Of a DNA stretch of 64,000 nucleotides, positions 25,683 to 35,286 are shown one piece after another. Under the pieces are notes generated by a model. That model searched no databases and was not told where the DNA came from. It was given only the letters and a program-made list of their open reading frames with translations. Origin of the DNA: Mycolicibacterium gadium (GTDB taxonomy: Bacteria > Actinomycetota > Actinomycetes > Mycobacteriales > Mycobacteriaceae); contig NZ_AP022608.1 in assembly GCF_010728925.1 (NCBI RefSeq), positions 3,596,001 to 3,660,000 on the forward strand, in the 5' to 3' direction. The position numbers and the translations under genes were made by a program. The first letter of the stretch is position 1, and each line of letters begins with the position of its first letter.

Positions 25683-25930
25683 GACCCGTCCCCCGCCGGT
25701 TCCCGGCTCACGCTCCAGTCCTCGATGACGGTGTTCGCCAGCAGCGACTCGGCGATCTCGGCGAGCGTGTCGTCGTCGATACTGTCATCGACTTCAAGCT
25801 CAAACCGCTTGCCTTGCCGCACATCTGAGACCGCGCCGAAGCCGAGACGACCCAGCGCGCCGACGATCGCCTGCCCCTGGGGGTCGAGGATCTCGGCCTT
25901 CGGCATCACATGCACTACCACCCTTGCCAC
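25679..25930 (-). CDS. purS: phosphoribosylformylglycinamidine synthase subunit PurS
   Basis: An 83-residue small subunit that bridges PurL and PurQ. It shows the family-typical [20 protein letters not shown] start, [10 protein letters not shown] core and [16 protein letters not shown] end. The GTG at 25930 is chosen because it gives the usual MARVVVHV-like N-terminus; another GTG three codons upstream (25939) is possible. It overlaps purQ by 4 bp. Upstream, 36 bp separate it from the stop of a secreted-protein gene on the same strand. Confidence 0.93.
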   Translation of the reverse strand: MARVVVHVMPKAEILDPQGQAIVGALGRLGFGAVSDVRQGKRFELEVDDSIDDDTLAEIAESLLANTVIEDWSVSREPAGDGS

Positions 25931-25966
25931 GGCGACCACTCTACCTGCGGGTTCTGCCGGGCCGCC

Positions 25967-26629
25967 TCACCGGCACGATCCGATGTACGCATCGCACAGC
26001 GGGGCCGCCAGCGCGTCGAACACCTGCGCGTCCGGCGCGGCTGACCAGGGCACGAGCGGCGGCAGTGTCGACCACATGGCCAATTCCACGACGGTGCTGC
26101 TGGACGGGTGGGCGAACAGGTACTGGTGAACCACCCGTTGACCGGGCACGCTGATCACCGCGGCCAGCCGAAACGGATCGCTCGTCGTGATCGACGGGGA
26201 AGCGAGCGGAGCGGTGACCTGGCAGTCCCGCAGCCGCGCTCTGGCCAGATCCAGGGTCTGCGTGGCCGTCGGCCCGAACTGCGCGGTGGGGCCGCGCCAG
26301 TGAATGACCTGCGCCCGCAGCTGCCACTGCCCGGGCGGCTCGGTCACCGTCGCAATCGCGGCCACCGCATAGTCCCTGGCGTCGGCGATGAGCGGCGGCG
26401 ACGCGCACATCTCCTCGAAGATGAACCGTGGCGCGGGCGCTCTGACGGCAAGACCGGCAAGGCCGGGCCAATGATAGACCGCGTCGAGCGGAATGGCGGA
26501 CGGTGCGATCCACGCCGGATCGGGGATGGCGTCGCAGATCGGCGGGCAGATGCCGGGCACCGCGGAGGCAGTCGCCGGGGCGATGGTCAGCCCGCACGTC
26601 GCGACAGCCAACGCCCACAACAATCGCAC
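25967..26629 (-). CDS. secreted protein of unknown function, 220 aa
   Basis: A 220-residue protein with a signal peptide (MRLLWALAVATCGLTIAPATA, cleavage near ASAVP). The mature N-terminus has a Cys pair in ICPPICDAIPDPAW, and the end has LCDAYIGSCR, so two disulfides are likely. The middle is beta-rich (QVIHWRG, TLDLARARLRDC). It sits in the place of Rv0787 beside purS, but I cannot confirm homology. No catalytic motif is evident. It is divergent from the metallo-beta-lactamase-fold gene with 44 bp between starts. Confidence 0.6.
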   Translation of the reverse strand: MRLLWALAVATCGLTIAPATASAVPGICPPICDAIPDPAWIAPSAIPLDAVYHWPGLAGLAVRAPAPRFIFEEMCASPPLIADARDYAVAAIATVTEPPGQWQLRAQVIHWRGPTAQFGPTATQTLDLARARLRDCQVTAPLASPSITTSDPFRLAAVISVPGQRVVHQYLFAHPSSSTVVELAMWSTLPPLVPWSAAPDAQVFDALAAPLCDAYIGSCR

Positions 26630-26673
26630 GTCTGCACTACCCCCTGGAGAACGCCTGCGCGCACAATATAGGA

Positions 26674-27327
26674 ATGCAATTGACGCATTTCGGCCATTCG
26701 TGCTTACTCGCCAACTTTCGCGACGATTCGGCGAACAAAACCACGATTCTTTTCGATCCGGGTACGTTCTCCCACGGATTCGAGGGCATCACCGGCCTGT
26801 CTGCCATCCTGATCACCCATCAGCATCCCGATCACGCCGACCGGGAGCGCCTGCCCGCACTCCTCGACGCCAACCCGCAGGCCGCGCTGTACGCCGATCC
26901 ACAGACGGCCGCCCAGCTCGGCGGTTCATGGCAGGCGGTCAACGTCGGCGACGAATTGAGCATCGGACACCTCACCGTCCGCGGCACCGGCGGGCGCCAT
27001 GCGGTCATCCATCCGGAAATCCCTGTGATAGACAACATTTCGTATCTGGTCGGCGATGCCACCCATTCGGCACGACTGATGCATCCCGGCGATGCATTAC
27101 ACGTTCCCGGCGAACCGGTCGACGTGCTCGCGACACCGACCGCCGCTCCGTGGATGAAGATCTCAGAGGCGGTGGACTACCTGCGCGCGGTCGCTCCTAC
27201 GCATGCAGTCCCGATCCATCAGGGCATCGTCGACCCCAGCGCCAGGGGCATCTTCTACGGCCGGCTCGAGGAGATGACCGACACCGACTTCCAAGTGCTC
27301 GCAGAGGAGAACGGCACGGAGTTTTGA
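26674..27327 (+). CDS. metallo-beta-lactamase-fold metal-dependent hydrolase (Rv0786c type)
   Basis: A 217-residue MBL-fold protein. The metal-binding motif is THQHPDHAD (H-x-H-x-D-H, about residues 50-58). FGHSCLL at the start and VPIHQGIVD near the end supply further ligands. Proteins of this UPF0173-like class act on phosphodiesters or lactone-type substrates; the true substrate is unknown. The ATG at 26674 is chosen because the protein then begins MQLTHFGHSC, as in relatives. A longer frame would run into the divergent gene. Confidence 0.82.
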   Translation: MQLTHFGHSCLLANFRDDSANKTTILFDPGTFSHGFEGITGLSAILITHQHPDHADRERLPALLDANPQAALYADPQTAAQLGGSWQAVNVGDELSIGHLTVRGTGGRHAVIHPEIPVIDNISYLVGDATHSARLMHPGDALHVPGEPVDVLATPTAAPWMKISEAVDYLRAVAPTHAVPIHQGIVDPSARGIFYGRLEEMTDTDFQVLAEENGTEF

Positions 27328-27353
27328 TTCGCGTCTGGGCGGCGGAGTTCTGA

Positions 27354-27965
27354 GTGGTGCGCGCACGGCGCCTGGTGTTCAGTGGCCACATCGCGGGATT
27401 CGGAACCGAAGCGGGTGTCCGGATGGTCGTCGGGGCGTGGGAGGAGTCGCCGTTCGGCCGCTTCGCCGACGTCATGGTCGAATCGGCGGACGGTGAACGC
27501 ACCTTACTCGCACCGACATCCGTCATCGCCGAATTCGTCTCGCAGACCTACACTTTCGACCGGATAGAACTCGGCGAGGTTGATGTCCGGCGCACCGCCG
27601 AGGGGTTCAGCGTCACCGCGCCCGGCCTCGCGGTGTCCGGCAGCCTCGGCGGTCCCGCGCCGTTCGACTGGTTGCTCCGGTTGGTACCACCGAGACTGAT
27701 GAGAACGCCGGCCTGGCTGCGCCTCATCAATCCGCTCGCGACGATGCTGGTGCCGGGCGTTCGGACCGCGGGCAGCGCGGGCAATGGGCGTCGCGAGTAC
27801 TACGGGGTCGGGCGCACGAGGCTCATCACAGCTGTCGACGGCACATTCGAAGGAGACGACGTCGGCGGGCTCACGGCGCTGCATCCGCCGGTGCGGTTCG
27901 GGTTCTCGTCCGCACCGTCGACACCGCAGTTGGTCGCGGTGACCACCACCATCGACCTGCCCTAG
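27354..27965 (+). CDS. conserved hypothetical protein, 203 aa
   Basis: A 203-residue cytoplasmic-looking protein without signal peptide or membrane segments, beginning VRARRLVFSGHIAGFGTEAGVRMVVG. The core is beta-rich (FADVMVESADGERTLLAP, IELGEVDVRRTAEGFSV). A central segment, RLVPPRLMRTPAWLRLINPLA, is amphipathic and could touch lipid or a partner. It ends TTTIDLP. No family was recognised. It follows the MBL-fold gene by 26 bp on the same strand and overlaps the convergent dehydrogenase by 4 bp. Confidence 0.65.
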   Translation: MVRARRLVFSGHIAGFGTEAGVRMVVGAWEESPFGRFADVMVESADGERTLLAPTSVIAEFVSQTYTFDRIELGEVDVRRTAEGFSVTAPGLAVSGSLGGPAPFDWLLRLVPPRLMRTPAWLRLINPLATMLVPGVRTAGSAGNGRREYYGVGRTRLITAVDGTFEGDDVGGLTALHPPVRFGFSSAPSTPQLVAVTTTIDLP

Positions 27966-29605
27966 CCGACGTCCCTCGCCGCCGCCCGACCCGCCGCACG
28001 GCCGGAGAACACGCAGCCGCCGAGAAAGGTTCCCTCCAGCGAGCGGTAACCATGCACGCCACCGCCCCCGAATCCGGCAGCCTCGCCCGCGGCGTACAGC
28101 CCGCTGAACACCGAACCGTCGGCCCTCAACACCCTGGAATCGAGATCGGTTTCCAAGCCGCCCAAGGACTTGCGGGTCAGGATGTGCAGCTTCACCGCGA
28201 TCAGCGGACCTGCCTTGGGGTCGGTGATCGGGTGTGGCGCCACGACGCGGCTGATCTTGTCGGAGATGAACGCGCGCGCACCGTGGATCGCCGTGATCTG
28301 GCTGTCCTTGGTGAACTTGTTGACGGTCTCCCGGTCGCGGGCGGTGACTTCCCTTTCCACGACGTCGTAGTCGAGTTGCTCGACGTCGGGCACCGCGTTC
28401 ATCTTGGATACCAACTCCGGCAACGAATTCGCCGTCACGAAGTCGACGCCCTTGTCGACGAAGGCCTGCACCGGCGGCGGCGCACCCGGCCTCACGCGGC
28501 TCAACACTTGGCGCACGCTACGCCCGGTCAGATCGGGGTTCTGTTCCTGCCCCGACAGACTGAACTCCTTCTCGATGATGCGCGCGCTCAGTACGTACCA
28601 GGTGTAGTCGTGACCGGTCTTGGCGATGTACTCCAGCGTGCCGAGGGTGTCGAAGCCGGGGAACAACGGCGGCGGCAGACGCCTGCCGGTGGCGTCCAGC
28701 CACAGTGATGACGGGCCGGGAATGATGCGGATGCCGTGCCGCGGCCAGATCGGGTCGTAGTTGGTGATGCCCTCGGTGTAATGCCACATTCTGTCGCTGT
28801 TGATCACCCGCGCGCCTGCCGTCTCGCTGATGCCGATCATCCGGCCGTCGACGTGCGCGGGGACACCACTCAGCAATTGCTCGGGAACGCGACCCATCCG
28901 CGTCGGCCAGTTCTGACGGACGAGGTCGTGGTTGCCGCCGATCCCCCCGCTGGCGACGATCACCGCCTGCGCCCGCAATTCGAAGTCGCCGACGGTCTTT
29001 CGGGACGACGCCTCACCACGGGCCGCATCGGACGGTTCGAGCACCGCGCCGCGCACGCCGACCACCGCGCCGTCCTCGACAACAAGCTCGTCGACCCGAC
29101 GGCGATGCGCGAAGGTCACTTTCGCGTTCCCGCTAAGCCGGCGGGCGAACACCTCCACGATCGCCGGTCCGGTGCCCCACGTGATGTGGAACCGCGGGAC
29201 CGAATTGCCATGTCCGCGAGCGTCATAGCCGCCGCGCTCGGCCCAACCGACCACAGGGAAGGTCTTCAGTCCACGCTCGCGCAGCCAGCCGCGCTTCTCG
29301 CCGGCGGCGAAGTCGACGTAGGCGTGTGCCCACTGCCGCGGCCAGTGGTCCTCGGGCCGGTCGAATCCCGCAGCGCCGAGCCAGTCCTGCAGCGCGAGCT
29401 CATAGCTGTCGCGGATGCCGAGCCTGCGCTGTTCGGGGCTGTCGACGAAGAACAGCCCGCCGAACGACCAGTACGCCTGACCACCCACATTGTTGGCGTT
29501 CTCCTGGTCGACGATCAGAACCCGGCGGCCACGTTCGACGAGCTCACACGCGGCGACCAGACCGGCGAGACCAGCTCCTACGACAATGACATCAGCGTCT
29601 GTCAT
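27962..29605 (-). CDS. FAD-dependent dehydrogenase (fumarate reductase/KstD-like, Rv0785 type)
   Basis: A 547-residue flavoprotein. The FAD-binding motif VIVVGAGLAGLVAACELVERG is at residues 5-25. NVGGQAYWSFGGLFF follows, and the second dinucleotide element ends in GLYAAGEAAGFGGGGVHGYRSLEG, which is typical of the FAD_binding_2 superfamily (succinate/fumarate and 3-ketosteroid dehydrogenases). It is the Rv0785 counterpart, usually called FAD-binding dehydrogenase. A ketosteroid or acyl substrate is plausible but not shown. It is encoded downstream of, and on the same strand as, the DUF2334-like gene. Confidence 0.87.
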   Translation of the reverse strand: MTDADVIVVGAGLAGLVAACELVERGRRVLIVDQENANNVGGQAYWSFGGLFFVDSPEQRRLGIRDSYELALQDWLGAAGFDRPEDHWPRQWAHAYVDFAAGEKRGWLRERGLKTFPVVGWAERGGYDARGHGNSVPRFHITWGTGPAIVEVFARRLSGNAKVTFAHRRRVDELVVEDGAVVGVRGAVLEPSDAARGEASSRKTVGDFELRAQAVIVASGGIGGNHDLVRQNWPTRMGRVPEQLLSGVPAHVDGRMIGISETAGARVINSDRMWHYTEGITNYDPIWPRHGIRIIPGPSSLWLDATGRRLPPPLFPGFDTLGTLEYIAKTGHDYTWYVLSARIIEKEFSLSGQEQNPDLTGRSVRQVLSRVRPGAPPPVQAFVDKGVDFVTANSLPELVSKMNAVPDVEQLDYDVVEREVTARDRETVNKFTKDSQITAIHGARAFISDKISRVVAPHPITDPKAGPLIAVKLHILTRKSLGGLETDLDSRVLRADGSVFSGLYAAGEAAGFGGGGVHGYRSLEGTFLGGCVFSGRAAGRAAARDVG

Positions 29606-29628
29606 GCCGCCACGTTAGCGGCCGCGGG

Positions 29629-30333
29629 CTACGCGGCGTCTGTCAATGCGCTGTACGGCGTCCATTGATAGACGACGGGCGTGCACTGGTACATGAGGGA
29701 GAGGTCGACAGCGTCGAGCATCGCCTGCCGCGGTCCGGGCCTACGCAGATGACGGGCCGCCACGGCGACCCGAACAACGCCGTCGCGTCGTGCCGTGCGT
29801 TCGGCGGCGAGCACCAACGTGCGACACCACCATGGCTCGGTGAGAAAACCCTCACCTATGCCGAGCACCCGGGCACGCACAGTCGTGTCACGCACCAGAT
29901 CCGTGATCTCGTTGAGTGCCGCGAGCATGCGAAAGCCGTTGCGAGGCAGCGCCGTGACCGTCCCAGCCGACACGGTCCAGCCTGGCGCGACGAACAGTCG
30001 GGTGCGCAGCCCGACGTGTTCCATCACCCGGTCAGCGGCCATCAGTCGCAGGTTCGCCTCGTGTGCGGGCAGGGTCGCGAACTCACCGCGCCGTTTCTTG
30101 GTGCTCGCTTCGTCGAAACCGTGCAGCACGATCGCATCGCCCGCGTCGCGCCGGCGGCTCAGCCACTCGACGGTGGGGGTGTCTTCATCGAGCCGGTATC
30201 CACCTTTGATTCGCGGTGCCACCAGAAACGACACCGGCACTGCGCGCGCGTCGAGCTGACCGCAGAAGTCCTCGACCTCTCCCATGGTGCGGTCGCTGAT
30301 CCCGGAGATCGAGACGATCAGTTGTCCAGCCAC
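29629..30333 (-). CDS. polysaccharide deacetylase-like protein (DUF2334, Rv0784 type)
   Basis: A 234-residue protein with the deacetylase-like (beta/alpha) barrel typical of DUF2334: SISGISDRTMGEVEDFCGQLDAR at the start, PVSFLVAPRIKGGYR, the metal/active-site segment AIVLHGFDE, and FVAPGWTVS. It would hydrolyse N-acetyl groups of a sugar, or a related bond; the substrate is unknown. The GTG at 30333 gives a start like that of Rv0784; another in-frame GTG lies 15 codons upstream (30378). It lies 23 bp upstream of the flavoprotein gene. Confidence 0.75.
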   Translation of the reverse strand: MAGQLIVSISGISDRTMGEVEDFCGQLDARAVPVSFLVAPRIKGGYRLDEDTPTVEWLSRRRDAGDAIVLHGFDEASTKKRRGEFATLPAHEANLRLMAADRVMEHVGLRTRLFVAPGWTVSAGTVTALPRNGFRMLAALNEITDLVRDTTVRARVLGIGEGFLTEPWWCRTLVLAAERTARRDGVVRVAVAARHLRRPGPRQAMLDAVDLSLMYQCTPVVYQWTPYSALTDAA

Positions 30334-30407
30334 GCGCTCAAGTGTGGCAACTGCAGGTGTCGCAACGGTTTCTGACACCCTGCGCGCAGTTGTCCATCCG
30401 GTGCGAA

Positions 30408-30899
30408 CTACCGGGGCAGCACTTCTTCGATCGCCGCGACGACCTCAGGGGCGTCCGGTTCGGTGCGCGGTCGGATCCGCTTGACCACGGTGCCACCCGG
30501 TGCGAGTAGGAACTTCTCGAAGTTCCACTGGATGTCGCCCGCTTCACCTGCGTCGTCGGCCGTCTTGGTCAGCTCGGCGTACAGCGGATGCCGGCCGTCG
30601 CCGTTGACGTCGGTCTTCTCCAGCAGCGGGAACGTCACCCCGTAGGTGGTCGAGCAGAACTCCGCGATCTCCTCGGCCGAACCCGGCTCCTGACCCATGA
30701 ACTGGTTGCACGGCACGCCGATCACGGTGAGCCCGCGGTCCCGGTAGTCCTTGGCCAGCCTCTCCAGCGCCGTGTACTGCGGCGTGAGGCCACATTTGGA
30801 GGCGACGTTGACCACCAGCGCGGCTCCGTCGGCGAGTTGGCCGAGCGTGGTCGGCCGGCCGTCGAGCGTGGTCAGTGGGATGTCGTTGAGCGATGTCAT
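30408..30899 (-). CDS. glutathione peroxidase-family thiol peroxidase
   Basis: A 163-residue GPx-fold peroxidase. The catalytic tetrad is visible: Cys in VNVASKCGLTPQY, Gln in the IGVPCNQFMGQEPG region, and Trp/Asn in WNFEKFL. A second cysteine in VPCNQF is the probable resolving residue of thioredoxin-dependent enzymes. Mycobacteria lack glutathione, so it most likely reduces peroxides using thioredoxin or mycoredoxin. The ATG at 30899 gives MTSLNDIPLTTLDG; ten bases upstream is the stop of the TetR gene, so the two form an operon. Confidence 0.9.
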   Translation of the reverse strand: MTSLNDIPLTTLDGRPTTLGQLADGAALVVNVASKCGLTPQYTALERLAKDYRDRGLTVIGVPCNQFMGQEPGSAEEIAEFCSTTYGVTFPLLEKTDVNGDGRHPLYAELTKTADDAGEAGDIQWNFEKFLLAPGGTVVKRIRPRTEPDAPEVVAAIEEVLPR

Positions 30900-30909
30900 G
30901 CCTGGCACG

Positions 30910-31476
30910 CTACCCGCTCTTGAACAGCATCCCCGCGACTCGGTGCACCGTCTGCATCGGATCGGCGCCGTCGTCGATGGCTGGGACGTTGCCGTTCAAC
31001 CACAGCAGCGAAAATCCGTGCACCAGAGACCATGCCGCCAGTTGCGCGGCCCGCGGGTCGTTCTCGGCCCGCGCGTCGTCGAGAGTGCCGACGCCACGGA
31101 CGAGTTCGGCACCCGCCGCGTCCTGCGCCGAGATCAGCTCCTCGTTGTCGGGATCGACGAGCGAGCGGTCGAACATCACCGCGTAGTGACCGGGATTCTC
31201 GAGTGCGAAACCCACGTATGCCCTTGCTGCGTCGATGAACTCGGGACGGGCACCGTCGAGAGCGGTCGCCAGCTTGCGCCAACCTTCGGCAGCCAGCGCG
31301 GTGAACAGCCCACGTCGGTCGGTGAAGTGATGCGCCGGGGCGGCGTGCGAGACCCCGGCGGCACGAGCCAACTCCCGAAGCGAGATCCCGTCGGCACCCC
31401 GCTCGGCGACCAGTTCGGCCGCCTCCGCGAGGATCACGGCCTTCAGGTCGCCGTGATGGTAGGAATCCCTGGTCAT
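30910..31476 (-). CDS. TetR-family regulator linked to glutathione peroxidase
   Basis: A 188-residue TetR protein. The N-terminal helix-turn-helix covers about residues 20-60 (ISLRELARAAGVSHAAPAHHFTDRRGLFTAL), and the C-terminal ligand domain includes the FALENPGHYAVMFD stretch typical of the WHG/TetR_C_13 group. The start MTRDSYHHGDLK is the usual one for this subfamily and is preferred over a 27-residue upstream extension. It is followed after 10 bp by the peroxidase gene, so it may control its own operon. The ligand is unknown. Confidence 0.87.
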   Translation of the reverse strand: MTRDSYHHGDLKAVILAEAAELVAERGADGISLRELARAAGVSHAAPAHHFTDRRGLFTALAAEGWRKLATALDGARPEFIDAARAYVGFALENPGHYAVMFDRSLVDPDNEELISAQDAAGAELVRGVGTLDDARAENDPRAAQLAAWSLVHGFSLLWLNGNVPAIDDGADPMQTVHRVAGMLFKSG

Positions 31477-31513
31477 CCCGTGATCATACCGTCGATCTTG
31501 ACAACGCCTAGAT

Positions 31514-33649
31514 CTAGGAACGGTCGAGCAGTTCTTCTTCGTACGCGCCGCCGACATGGTTGGCCTTGGCGGCGTCGAGCAGCCATGCGTACTGGAACGC
31601 CGCTTCCTTCCACCGCTCGTAGCGTCCGCTGATGCCGCCGTGGCCGGCGTTCATCTCGGTCTTGAGCAGCACCTCGGGTGCGGCCTCGGGATGGGTGTGC
31701 CGCAGTGCGGCCACCCATTTCGCAGGTTCGACATACAACACGCGGGTGTCGTTCAACGACGTCATGGCGAGGATGGGCGGATATCGCTTGGCCTCGATGT
31801 TCTCGTACGGCGAGTAGGACTTCATGTAGTCGTATACGTCGCTGTCCTGCAACGGATTACCCCACTCGTCCCATTCAGTCACGGTCAGCGGCAGGGACGG
31901 ATCCAGGATGGTGGTCAGGGGATCGACGAACGGCACGAGGGCGAGGACGCCCGCGAACAGTTCCGGAGCCATGTTGACGACGGCCCCGACGAGCAGCCCG
32001 CCCGCGCTGCCGCCGTAGGCGACCATGGTCTCGGCCCGGGTGATGTCGGTGTCGACGAGATGCTGTGCAACGGTGACGAAATCGGTGAACGTGTTCTTCT
32101 TCTCGAGCAGCTTTCCGTGCTCGTACCAGGGGCGCCCGAGCTCACCGCCGCCTCGGACGTGGGCGACCGCGAACACCATGCCGCGGTCGAGCAGCGAAAG
32201 GCGGGCGATGGAGAACCGTGGATCCTCACAGGACTCGTAGGCCCCGTAGCCGTACAGCAGCGTCGGTGCCGGGTACTGCAAGCCGATGCGGTGGACTATC
32301 GAGATCGGAACCCGCGCGCCGTCGGCAGCGACGGCCCAGTCGCGACGCTCGACGTAGTCCTCGGACCGATACTCGCCGAGCACCGGTTGCTCGCGCAGCA
32401 GCGTGCGCTCCCCCGAGGCCAGGTCGACGTCGTAGATCCGCACCGGGATGACGAAGGAGGTGGCGCCGATCCGCAGCTTGGGTGAGCTCCAGTTCGGGTT
32501 TCCCCCCAGCCCCGCCGACATCAGTTCCGATTCGAAGGTGAGTTCCTCGGGATGGCCGTAGGTGCCGTTCGCGTAGATGGGCCAGAGCTGGATCTTCGGC
32601 AATGCCTCGCTTCGGTAGCCGACGACGAGGTGTCCCTCGAACGCATCGACCGAGTCGAGGCGAACGTCATCGCGGTGCTCGATCAGCGTGCGGAACGTCA
32701 TCGGGTCCGACACCGGTGCCTCGACGAGCGCGAAGTTCTCCGCACCGTCGTTGTGCAGGATCAGGAATCGATCCTCACCGCCGACGATGGCGTGTTCGAC
32801 CGAGTACTCGACCAGCTCGCGGCGCGGCCAGACCTGGGTGAACTCTGTCTGCGGGTCCACAGCGTCGCCGTATCGGACCTCGGTCGTCACGGCGCTACCC
32901 GCGGCGATGAGAACGTACTTGTCACTGCGCGTACGCCCCACTGCCAGCCAGAACTTCTCGTCGGCCTCGTGATACACCCGCTCGGCAGGTAGACCGGATC
33001 CGATGCGGTGCCGCCACACGGTGTCCGGCCGCCACGCATCGTCGACCGTCGTGTAGTAGACGGTGCGGTTGTCTGCGGCCCACGTCACGCCTGCACTAAT
33101 GCCGGCGATCTCGTCGTCGTACATCGCGCCGGTTCGCAAGTCCTTGAACCGCAACGTGTATCGCTCATCGCCATTGGTGTCGACCGAGAAAGCGAGGACG
33201 TTCCCGTCGATGCTGACCCCCGCGGCGCCCAGCGCGAAGAAGTCGTGGCCCTCGGCCTCCACGTTCTCGTCGATGAGGATCTGTTCGCCGGGGATCGCGG
33301 TCTGCTCGTCAAGCTCCGGCGGCGTCCAGTCGTTGAAATCACCTATCGGACAACGGCAATGCACGTTGTACTGCTTGCCCTCGAAGCTGCGGCCGTAGTA
33401 CCACCAGTCGCCGCGCCGGGTGGGCACCGAGAGGTCGGTCTCCTTGGTGCGGGCCTTGATCTCGTCGAAGATCTTCTGCCGCAGGTCCGCGAGGCCCTCG
33501 GTGGCGTTGTCGGTGAACTCGTTCTCCGCCTCGAGGTACTCGGTCACTTCGGGATCGGTTTTGTCGCGCAGCCACTCGTAGGGGTCGATGAAGACGTCGC
33601 CGTGATGCTCTCTTCGATGACTTACCCTCTTCGCGACGGGTGGTTTCAT
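31514..33649 (-). CDS. ptrB: protease II (oligopeptidase B), intact
   Basis: A 711-residue S9A serine peptidase that cleaves peptides after Arg/Lys. The N-terminal beta-propeller runs to about residue 410. The C-terminal hydrolase domain has the nucleophile in [12 protein letters not shown], the aspartate in LNDTRV and the histidine in NAGHGGISG. In M. tuberculosis H37Rv the same locus is split into ptrBa (Rv0781) and ptrBb (Rv0782); here it is one full-length frame. The ATG overlaps the purC stop by four bases, so it is translationally coupled to purC. The start [18 protein letters not shown] fits the family. Confidence 0.93.
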   Translation of the reverse strand: MKPPVAKRVSHRREHHGDVFIDPYEWLRDKTDPEVTEYLEAENEFTDNATEGLADLRQKIFDEIKARTKETDLSVPTRRGDWWYYGRSFEGKQYNVHCRCPIGDFNDWTPPELDEQTAIPGEQILIDENVEAEGHDFFALGAAGVSIDGNVLAFSVDTNGDERYTLRFKDLRTGAMYDDEIAGISAGVTWAADNRTVYYTTVDDAWRPDTVWRHRIGSGLPAERVYHEADEKFWLAVGRTRSDKYVLIAAGSAVTTEVRYGDAVDPQTEFTQVWPRRELVEYSVEHAIVGGEDRFLILHNDGAENFALVEAPVSDPMTFRTLIEHRDDVRLDSVDAFEGHLVVGYRSEALPKIQLWPIYANGTYGHPEELTFESELMSAGLGGNPNWSSPKLRIGATSFVIPVRIYDVDLASGERTLLREQPVLGEYRSEDYVERRDWAVAADGARVPISIVHRIGLQYPAPTLLYGYGAYESCEDPRFSIARLSLLDRGMVFAVAHVRGGGELGRPWYEHGKLLEKKNTFTDFVTVAQHLVDTDITRAETMVAYGGSAGGLLVGAVVNMAPELFAGVLALVPFVDPLTTILDPSLPLTVTEWDEWGNPLQDSDVYDYMKSYSPYENIEAKRYPPILAMTSLNDTRVLYVEPAKWVAALRHTHPEAAPEVLLKTEMNAGHGGISGRYERWKEAAFQYAWLLDAAKANHVGGAYEEELLDRS

Positions 33650-34539
33650 GAGGGTCGCCCTATCCAGGAGTCGAACTTCAGGCCCGAGATGCGTTCGTAG
33701 GCTTCGATATAACGCGAACGGGTCGCGTCGACGATTTCTGCCGGCAGCGGCGGCGGTGGTTTGTCTCCGTGCCGGTCCCAACCGGACTCCGGGCCGATCA
33801 GCCAGTTGCGGACGAACTGCTTGTCGAAGCTGTTCTGCACGACGCCTTCGGAGTACTCCTCGGCGCGCCAGTAGCGCGACGAGTCAGGCGTGAAGATCTC
33901 GTCGGCCAGCCGCAGGTTGCCGTCGGAGTCGACACCGAACTCGAACTTGGTGTCGGCGACGATGATGCCCTTGGTCAGCGCATGGTCGGCGCCCTGGATG
34001 TAGGTCTGCAGCGTGCGCTCGCGCAGTTGGTTCGCCCGCACCGCGCCGACCAGCTCGATGACGTCGTTGAAGGAGATGTTCTCGTCGTGCGCGCCCAGTT
34101 CGGCTTTGGTCGCCGGGGTGAACAACGGCTCGATGAACCGGCTGGCCTCGACCAGACCGGACGGCAGCGGGATCCCGCACACCGAACCGGTCTTCTGGTA
34201 GTCGATCAGCCCTGAGCCGGTCAGGTAGCCGCGCGCCACCGCTTCGACGGGCATCATCTCGAGTTCGGTGACCACCAGCGCCCGGCCCAGGACATCCTCG
34301 GGGATGCGTTCGTCGTCGGGTGGGCCCGCCAGATGGTTGGGTGCGTCGACGAGGTCGAAGAAAAACACGCTCATGGCGGTCAGAATCCGACCCTTGTCGG
34401 GGATCTGACTGTCGAGGATGTAATCGAAGGCCGAGATGCGGTCGGTGGCGACAAACAGCAGGTGCTCGTCGTCGATTCGATACAGCTCACGAACTTTGCC
34501 GCTGGCCAGATGCTGGTAGTCGGACAGAGCGGGACGCAT
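33646..34539 (-). CDS. purC: phosphoribosylaminoimidazole-succinocarboxamide synthase
   Basis: A 297-residue SAICAR synthetase, which joins CAIR and aspartate with ATP. Conserved motifs are [27 protein letters not shown] at the N-terminus, [24 protein letters not shown] and [13 protein letters not shown]. Length matches the mycobacterial enzyme. It is the first gene of a purC-ptrB pair. It is divergent from the Rv0779c-like membrane-protein gene with 30 bp between starts. Confidence 0.96.
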   Translation of the reverse strand: MRPALSDYQHLASGKVRELYRIDDEHLLFVATDRISAFDYILDSQIPDKGRILTAMSVFFFDLVDAPNHLAGPPDDERIPEDVLGRALVVTELEMMPVEAVARGYLTGSGLIDYQKTGSVCGIPLPSGLVEASRFIEPLFTPATKAELGAHDENISFNDVIELVGAVRANQLRERTLQTYIQGADHALTKGIIVADTKFEFGVDSDGNLRLADEIFTPDSSRYWRAEEYSEGVVQNSFDKQFVRNWLIGPESGWDRHGDKPPPPLPAEIVDATRSRYIEAYERISGLKFDSWIGRPS

Positions 34540-34569
34540 CGGGCCAGCCTATCGGGCAGCATCGGCATC

Positions 34570-35190
34570 ATGAGTTCGCGGTTTCTTCCCTATGCCACCA
34601 CGCCGACCCGCCTGCTGGCCCAGTTGATCAGCGACATCGTCGTGATCACCTGGGCTGTGATCTGGGTGCTGATCGGCATGGCCGTCCACTCCGCCGTGTC
34701 CACGATCGCCGAAGTGGGCCGTAAAGTGCGGGACGGCGCCAACGGCGTCGCCGACAACCTCAACTCAGCCGGTGACAACACCGACGACTTCCCGCTCGTC
34801 GGGGACTCGCTGGCCAAACCCTTGCGGGCGGCGGCCGAGGCCGCGCTCGACATCGCCGGTGCCGGGCAGAGCCTCGACTCGACGGCGTCGTGGCTGGCGT
34901 GGGTGCTGGCGCTGGCGGTTGCGGCCCCGCCGATTCTTTTCGTCGCACTGCCCTGGCTGTTCCTGCGTATTCGGTTCTTCCGTCGCAAGTGGATTGCAAT
35001 CACGTTGGCGCGAACGCCCGCGGGTGAACAGTTGCTGGCGATGCGGGCGTTGGCCAATCGCCCGTTGAACAAGCTGCTGGCGGTCGACGAGGACCCCGTC
35101 GGAGCGTGGCGCAGCTACGACCCCGTGGTCATCCGCGGCCTCGCGGCGTTGGAATTGCGGGCCGCCGGCGTCCGACGCGTTCGCCAATAA
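34570..35190 (+). CDS. membrane protein, Rv0779c type
   Basis: A 206-residue protein with one hydrophobic helix near residues 18-42 (ISDIVVITWAVIWVLIGMAV) and another at about 116-140 (VLALAVAAPPILFVALPWLFL), separated by a long hydrophilic, likely extracytoplasmic loop (residues 43-110), and a basic cytoplasmic tail (RIRFFRRKW). It matches Rv0779c in length (206) and position between purC and the purB-cyp126 group. The function is unknown. The ATG at 34570 is 30 bp from the divergent purC start. Confidence 0.78.
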   Translation: MSSRFLPYATTPTRLLAQLISDIVVITWAVIWVLIGMAVHSAVSTIAEVGRKVRDGANGVADNLNSAGDNTDDFPLVGDSLAKPLRAAAEAALDIAGAGQSLDSTASWLAWVLALAVAAPPILFVALPWLFLRIRFFRRKWIAITLARTPAGEQLLAMRALANRPLNKLLAVDEDPVGAWRSYDPVVIRGLAALELRAAGVRRVRQ

Positions 35191-35243
35191 GCGATTTGTG
35201 CACGTCTAGCGGCGGTGAGCGCCGGTAAGTGTGCACAAATCGC
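35191..35243. repeat. 53-bp palindromic element
   Basis: A perfect 13-bp inverted repeat (GCGATTTGTGCAC at 35191-35203 and its complement at 35231-35243) encloses a 27-bp core that itself contains a small inverted repeat (GGCG 35211-35214 with CGCC 35220-35223). It starts on the base after the stop codon of the membrane-protein gene and ends shortly before the coding part of the DUF559 gene. It has the look of a mobile palindromic unit or strong hairpin rather than coding sequence. Confidence 0.5.
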
Positions 35244-35286
35244 ATCGAGGGGAACCATTTGCGAGTTCACGCGCGTCCGAACTCGC

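Noticed and set aside
26493..27353. Alternative plus-strand frame over the MBL-fold gene
   Set aside because: Arg/Pro-rich shadow; the MBL-fold frame has the metal motif.
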